DNA of 8,459 nt from positions 1 through 8,459 of the forward strand of contig WRJY01000241.1 in NCBI GenBank assembly GCA_009778355.1, given 5' to 3'. Numbering within the stretch: the first letter of the stretch is position 1; each line of letters starts with the position of its first letter. This document shows positions 5,880 through 8,459 of this stretch, piece by piece. The notes below the pieces were generated by a model. That model searched no databases. It was given only the letters and a program-made list of their open reading frames with translations, and was not told the origin of the DNA. This DNA is from Desulfovibrionaceae bacterium (GTDB taxonomy: Bacteria > Pseudomonadota > Gammaproteobacteria > Burkholderiales > Burkholderiaceae_C). A program made the position numbers and the translations under genes.

Positions 5880-6485
5880 ATGAACGCGATTGTGATGGCC
5901 CAAGGCGGACCGCCTGCATGGCCTACTTTGCTGGGGCTTGGGCCTGCCCGCATTCCAACCGGCGGCAAGATTCGGCCGGGCATCATGGTGTTGACGAAGC
6001 GGGCTGCTGAAGTGCCGCAAGCCAAGGAACTCTACCTGCAGGGGGTGGCCGAGGGCCATTCGTTCGAGCAGATCGAACGCGCCTTGCTGGAAGCCCTGCC
6101 GCAACTGAAGTCGCCGCTGGCGCCGCGGAACGTTCCTTGGTTCACCGTCAGGGCGCAGGATTTCCCGAACCCCGAGGTGGCGCGGCAGATTCTTGATGCC
6201 TACGGCGAGGATCGTGGCCGTGGGCGGCGCCTGTACCGCTTTCCGGTGGTCTTTCCGGCCGACCACTGGCAGAGTGTGATGCCGCACGAACTGGCGGCTT
6301 GGGGCGCCCACGAGAAACGCTTCTGGTCGCAGTATTCGGCTGACGGCCATCCGCAGGGACTTATTCAGCGTCGTCCTAACTTTCCTTCTGTCCCGCCTGG
6401 CCTTGCGCGTGGGCCAGCGCCTGCTGGCCGAGGCGGACGAAGGCAGCGCATTCTTCGACCCATTTCATTCGTTCGCCGGGCGTGA
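5880..6485 (+). pseudogene. ICE/plasmid 'hydrolase or metal-binding'/RDF-like protein, truncated
   Basis: ATG 5880 follows AAGGAG by 9 bases. About 158 residues match a family I know from ICEs, plasmids and phages of Burkholderiales, annotated as hydrolase/metal-binding or recombination-directionality-like: WPTLLGLGPARIPTGGKIRP, then RNVPWFTVRAQDFPN, DAYGEDRGRG, LYRFPVVFPADHW and MPHELAAWGAHEKRFW. The activity is unproven. Members usually continue for another 100-plus residues with a Cys-rich stretch and a C-terminal domain; here similarity ends near SADGHPQ (about 6360). The rest of the frame to 6485 is antisense to the next gene. It is therefore a truncated, probably inactive copy. A short IS5-end-like sequence lies at the break. 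Confidence 0.65.
6354..6376 (-). repeat. Possible IS5-family end remnant at the truncation point
   Basis: On the minus strand this reads GGACGACGCTG followed by AATAAGTCCCTG. The segment GAATAAGTCCCTG differs at one base from the inner part of the IS5 end as I remember it (GAACAAGTCCCTG), while the outer bases match poorly. It sits exactly where the RDF-like gene loses similarity. No transposase or second end is present. Could be chance. Confidence 0.25.
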
Positions 6486-6582
6486 GTTTGGCGAATGCGC
6501 GCAGGCGCTCATCGTTGACGTGGTAGCGGCGCTGACCGCGGTCGGGTTGCTGAGGAAAAGGCGGCCAGGGGTCGGATTTCAT
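6376..6582 (-). CDS. Small 68-aa partner protein of the nucleotidyltransferase
   Basis: The start is ATG 6582-6580, which overlaps the TGA (6581-6579) of the upstream nucleotidyltransferase as ATGA, so the two are translationally coupled. The product begins MKSDPWPPFP and contains VNDERLRAFAKLTPGERMKW, then EECAAFVRLGQQAL. The charged helical 'LRAFAKLTPGERMKWVEE' type is one I associate with small hypothetical proteins encoded next to nucleotidyltransferase genes. No catalytic motif, signal peptide or membrane segment is visible. The stop (TAG 6378-6376) touches the truncation point of the RDF-like gene. Function is unknown; a toxin-antitoxin or defence accessory role is inferred only from gene order. 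Confidence 0.65.
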   Translation of the reverse strand: MKSDPWPPFPQQPDRGQRRYHVNDERLRAFAKLTPGERMKWVEECAAFVRLGQQALAHAQGQAGQKES

Positions 6583-7070
6583 GGCTTGGTGGCCTTGATG
6601 TGTTGAAGGTGGGCCACGTCGTCCAGATCGAGCGGCCTGCCGGCGTGCTGCTTGAGGGCGATGAGATCGTCGATGGTGGCCACGCGCACAAGAGTGCCCG
6701 CGATGTCGAGCGCCAGGGCACGCTGGTGCAGCGCGCACGGATCCATGGGCGGAAAGAGCAGCACATCCAGCGTGACGCCCCCTATGCCGGGCGCGCGCAG
6801 GCCAAAGGCTTGCAGGTGACGGCGCTGGCGCCAGTCGCGCAAGGTTTCGGCGTCGCGCAGGATGGCGATAGGCACGGGCAGCACGGGGGTAAGGCCCAGT
6901 TCCTGCGCGGCTTGCAAAAATCGCTCCACGTTGCCGGGAGAGAACACCAGCGTGATGTCCACGTCCATGGTGTTGCGTTCCACGCCATGCAGGGCAACGG
7001 CCAAACCGCCGATCAGCGTGTATTCAACCTCGTGCCGGTGCAAGGCAGAGAAAAGCTCGTGGTAGAACAT
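6579..7070 (-). CDS. Nucleotidyltransferase-fold protein (AbiEii/DUF6036-like)
   Basis: This 163-aa protein has the minimal nucleotidyltransferase signature: YTLIGGLAVALHGVERNT (residues 17-34) followed by MDVDITL with the D-x-D pair at Asp36/Asp38, and a third acidic strand GVTLDVLLFPP (Asp102). The C-terminal ATIDDLIALKQHAGRP and LDLDDVAHL are the usual closing helices of this group. Such enzymes transfer nucleotides to RNA or protein targets and often form toxin-antitoxin or abortive-infection pairs; the target here is unknown. All three Asp are present, so activity is possible. It overlaps the 68-aa gene by 4 bp and has a good promoter about 150 bases upstream. It could instead be the antitoxin-type partner of an unseen HEPN protein, but no HEPN gene is adjacent. 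Confidence 0.8.
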   Translation of the reverse strand: MFYHELFSALHRHEVEYTLIGGLAVALHGVERNTMDVDITLVFSPGNVERFLQAAQELGLTPVLPVPIAILRDAETLRDWRQRRHLQAFGLRAPGIGGVTLDVLLFPPMDPCALHQRALALDIAGTLVRVATIDDLIALKQHAGRPLDLDDVAHLQHIKATKP

Positions 7071-7392
7071 CTACCTTTCCCGCGAACCCCGCAGCCCCGC
7101 GATGCGGTTGAATGCCACGGCCAAGCCGGTTTGAGCCATGCCGGGTTCACGCATGGCTTGCACGGCTTTGAGGCTGGGGGTGGCGGGCAAGGCAGGACAA
7201 GGAAAGAAAAATTTTGGCTATTTTATGGCGGCGGCAGGTTCATTCCAATGCTTCCGGCAGCCGAATGTCGGCGCAGAACTCCAGGGCGCCGAGCATCCCA
7301 GTGATCAGGTCATGGCTGCACTCGGTCTGGATGGATGAACCGCAGCCTGACAACGCAGGGAGCGCGTCTCGTGAGTCAAGCGGATCGTCGCT
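7071..7392. other. Leader/intergenic stretch between nucleotidyltransferase and HTH genes
   Basis: This stretch holds the promoter described at 7220-7248. From the HTH stop at 7393 the same minus-strand frame stays open to a TGA at 7242-7240. It encodes about 50 residues, including CSHDLITGMLGALEFCADIR, without a good start codon. This could be a decayed 3' extension of the HTH gene or a remnant of another small gene. Nothing else recognisable is seen. Confidence 0.35.
7220..7248 (-). promoter_or_regulatory. Sigma-70-type promoter of the nucleotidyltransferase pair
   Basis: On the minus strand TTGGAA (7248-7243) and TAAAAT (7225-7220) are separated by exactly 17 bases, close to the -35/-10 consensus. 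It lies about 150 bases upstream of the ATG at 7070 and points toward it, giving a long 5' leader. Confidence 0.6.
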
Positions 7393-7767
7393 TCACCGCT
7401 TCAGATGTTCCATCACCAAGGTCCTCAGCGCCCTCTTTCCCTTGGCGTTCTGGTTTCGGTAAGCCTGCCGCGCCATCTCGATGAACCTCTCCTCGCCCGG
7501 ATCGGGGACCGGGCCGGGCTCGTGTTCGGCATCGAGCCATGCAGACGGCTTGCCGCAGTGCCGCTCGATCTGTCTGGCCAGTTTGTCGGAGATGGCGCGC
7601 GGCGACTTTTGGGAACGGATCTGGCTCCACATGCTCGCAGAGATTTCGAGCGAAGCTGCGAATTGCCTGGCTAATCCGAGCGTCTCAGTGCCTGGCGCGG
7701 CGTGGGCCGCGACGAACTCACGATAGAGGATCAGGGCGTTGTTGCGGCGCAGGGACGAGAGGGTCAT
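7393..7767 (-). CDS. Phage-repressor-like HTH regulator
   Basis: This is a 124-aa protein. The region 29-80 reads TLGLARQFAASLEISASMWS, then QIRSQKSPRAISDKLARQIE and KPSAWLD, the pattern of Cro/CI-type repressors (an HTH followed by 'K-L-A-R-Q-I-E ... G-x-P-x-x-W-L-D'). The C-terminal part has EERFIEMARQAYRNQNAKGK and a basic end. The ATG at 7767 is supported by the start of similarity and by purine-rich sequence upstream. The target is unknown; a GTAAAC dyad 78 bases upstream is a candidate site for autoregulation and control of the divergent unit. It may respond to phage or plasmid functions, but nothing here shows that. Length fits a single-domain regulator. Confidence 0.75.
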   Translation of the reverse strand: MTLSSLRRNNALILYREFVAAHAAPGTETLGLARQFAASLEISASMWSQIRSQKSPRAISDKLARQIERHCGKPSAWLDAEHEPGPVPDPGEERFIEMARQAYRNQNAKGKRALRTLVMEHLKR

Positions 7768-7833
7768 GAGGCAGGCAGGAATACAGACTGTGATGCGCGA
7801 ACAACAGCACAGGCCAAAAGATCAAAAAAGTCC

Positions 7834-7862
7834 TTGCGCGAAGTGTAAACCCAGTTTACTAT
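7834..7862 (+). promoter_or_regulatory. Plus-strand promoter with an operator in its spacer
   Basis: TTGCGC (7834-7839) and TACTAT (7857-7862) are 17 bases apart. The dyad GTAAAC-CCA-GTTTAC (7845-7859) lies between and over them. A repressor bound there would block this promoter. TATAGT on the opposite strand (7863-7858) could be a minus-strand -10 for the HTH gene, although its -35 is weak. Confidence 0.45.
7845..7859. promoter_or_regulatory. GTAAAC dyad, candidate HTH-repressor operator
   Basis: A perfect 6-bp inverted repeat, GTAAAC and GTTTAC, is separated by CCA. It lies in the divergent region between the HTH gene (start 7767, minus) and the plus-strand unit that ends at 8213. Location and symmetry suit a Cro/CI-type dimer; binding is inferred. 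Confidence 0.5.
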
Positions 7863-7943
7863 ACGCGCATCGGACAAGTCTTCGAGGCTCCCAACGGGTC
7901 TTGACGCTCCCCGAATCCTTCACTGCAACACACTGGAACCATC

Positions 7944-8147
7944 GTGAGAACGAACCTGAACACCCGCAACATACGACCGGCATCGATGCCGTCATCGATG
8001 TTTGCGCGCGCCGCGTTCGTTCCAACGTTCTTGCGCGGCGGTAGTTATTCGATCCTTGGGCTTGAGTCCCTGTGTCTGTCCCTGGCCGCGTTTTGGCTTG
8101 AACAGAACCATGAGGATCGGCCGCAACCGGGTGGAGGTGGCGCCTAG
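7944..8147 (+). CDS. Possible 67-aa small protein in the divergent unit
   Basis: GTG 7944 (GGAA six bases upstream) or ATG 7986 opens a frame ending at TAG 8145-8147. It contains SYSILGLESLCLSLAAFWL, a short hydrophobic stretch that could span a membrane, followed by an acidic then Gly-rich end. I do not recognise it. It lies between a plausible promoter (7834-7862) and a strong terminator (8174-8213), so a short transcript is likely, but that transcript could equally be non-coding. Evidence for coding is weak. Confidence 0.3.
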   Translation: MRTNLNTRNIRPASMPSSMFARAAFVPTFLRGGSYSILGLESLCLSLAAFWLEQNHEDRPQPGGGGA

Positions 8148-8173
8148 GCGCACGCATCCCAAGCTCTCTCACC

Positions 8174-8213
8174 AGAGGCCCGGACTCCGAAAGGATCCGG
8201 GCCTCTTTGTTTT
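8174..8213 (+). terminator. Rho-independent terminator
   Basis: AGAGGCCCGGA (8174-8184) pairs perfectly with TCCGGGCCTCT (8196-8206). The tip is CC-GAAA-GG, a GNRA tetraloop, and the stem is followed by TTTGTTTT. It points rightward. On the other strand there is no T-run, so it ends the plus-strand unit that starts near 7865. Confidence 0.85.
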
Positions 8214-8381
8214 CAGCCCTGTGGACTTCGGTTTGCACAACCCGCGAAAGGCTGTTCACAGCCCAACGCACTGGCAGTGATCGCGCTGCCATGAACGCAC
8301 CGGCCGAGTGCCGGTGGGTGATCCTTAAAAATTTGCCGCGTGTCGCGCCCATGACTGGTTGGGCTTGCGATACGCAAACAT
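8214..8381. other. Upstream region of the tRNA with two small hairpins
   Basis: There is no gene here. Two adjacent stems are visible: TGGCAG (8272-8277) with CTGCCA (8286-8291), and CACCGGC (8298-8304) with GCCGGTG (8310-8316). The second is followed by TTAAAAATTT a few bases on. A tRNA promoter is expected, but no convincing -35/-10 pair stands out. Confidence 0.35.
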
Positions 8382-8457
8382 GCAGACGTAGCTCAGCCGG
8401 TAGAGCGCGGCGTTGCCAACGCCGAGGCCGTGGGATCGAAGCCCGCCGTCTGCTCCA
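8382..8457 (+). tRNA. tRNA-Gly (anticodon GCC)
   Basis: A full cloverleaf can be drawn. Acceptor GCAGACG (8382-8388) pairs with CGTCTGC (8447-8453), discriminator T, encoded CCA (8455-8457). The D arm is GCTC/GAGC. The anticodon stem CGGCG/CGCCG surrounds loop TTGCCAA with GCC at 8415-8417. The T stem is GTGGG/CCCGC. The T loop is ATCGAAG, so position 54 is A instead of the near-universal T and position 60 is G instead of a pyrimidine. All stems pair. tRNA-Gly(GCC) 3' ends are known ICE attachment sites (for example ICEclc), and the 3' end points out of the window. Confidence 0.9.
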
Positions 8458-8459
8458 TT

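Noticed and set aside
4593..6350. 585-codon open frame on the minus strand
   Set aside because: It is antisense to hipA and the RDF-like gene, both of which carry clear family motifs. Its composition (His/Arg/Gln-rich) is a high-GC shadow.
6600..7304. 234-codon plus-strand frame
   Set aside because: Antisense to the nucleotidyltransferase; no family resemblance.
7822..8352. 176-codon minus-strand frame
   Set aside because: It runs through a strong terminator and the candidate operator, has no motifs and is Arg-rich, typical of a non-coding shadow.

Overview
The window looks like GC-rich chromosomal accessory DNA from a betaproteobacterium, probably Burkholderiales. The codon use, the ICE/plasmid-type proteins and the tRNA-Gly at the right edge all fit this. 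No housekeeping protein gene is present. It reads as a decayed, rearranged mobile-element remnant.

Layout. Positions 1-89 hold a piece of an Rhs (YD-repeat) gene. Positions 90-210 (minus) hold the first 41 codons of a DUF1173 gene. A PvdS/FecI-type ECF sigma factor gene (445-987, minus) follows a LuxI-type acyl-homoserine-lactone synthase gene (989-about 1564, minus) whose C-terminal half is intact and whose N-terminal half is frameshifted. A large element-type DNA methyltransferase/helicase gene (1703-about 2560, plus) keeps only its first ~285 codons and is fused to a second Rhs piece (about 2547-2647, minus). Three more DUF1173 pieces follow on alternating strands: 2649-2798 plus, 2799-3444 minus, 3445-3737 plus. 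An apparently complete hipB-hipA module (4065-5750) sits behind four 28-bp operator-like dyads. Next come a truncated ICE/plasmid gene of the 'hydrolase or metal-binding'/recombination-directionality-like family (5880-about 6360), a minus-strand pair made of a nucleotidyltransferase and a 68-aa protein overlapping by 4 bp, a minus-strand HTH regulator (7393-7767) with a candidate divergent operator, a short plus-strand transcription unit ending in a strong terminator, and a tRNA-Gly(GCC) at 8382-8457.

Main result. The scattered DUF1173 pieces are explained by two adjacent inversions. Flipping about 90-2647 joins piece A to piece B in frame, and the same flip joins the two Rhs pieces in frame at the other end. 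Flipping 2799-3444 joins B-C-D in frame. The result is one uninterrupted reading frame of 403 codons with no stop or frameshift. The junctions carry only 2-bp (TC/GA) and 5-bp (TGGAA/TTCCA) inverted identities. The inversions are therefore recent, reversible or an assembly artefact, but the four pieces are not independent genes. With both undone, luxI, sigma, DUF1173, hipBA and the RDF-like gene all point the same way, with the methylase divergent.

How the genes work together: hipBA is a self-regulated toxin-antitoxin module. The luxI/sigma pair would link an acyl-HSL signal enzyme to an ECF sigma factor, but luxI looks broken. The nucleotidyltransferase pair and the HTH regulator with its divergent short transcript look like further small accessory or defence-type modules.
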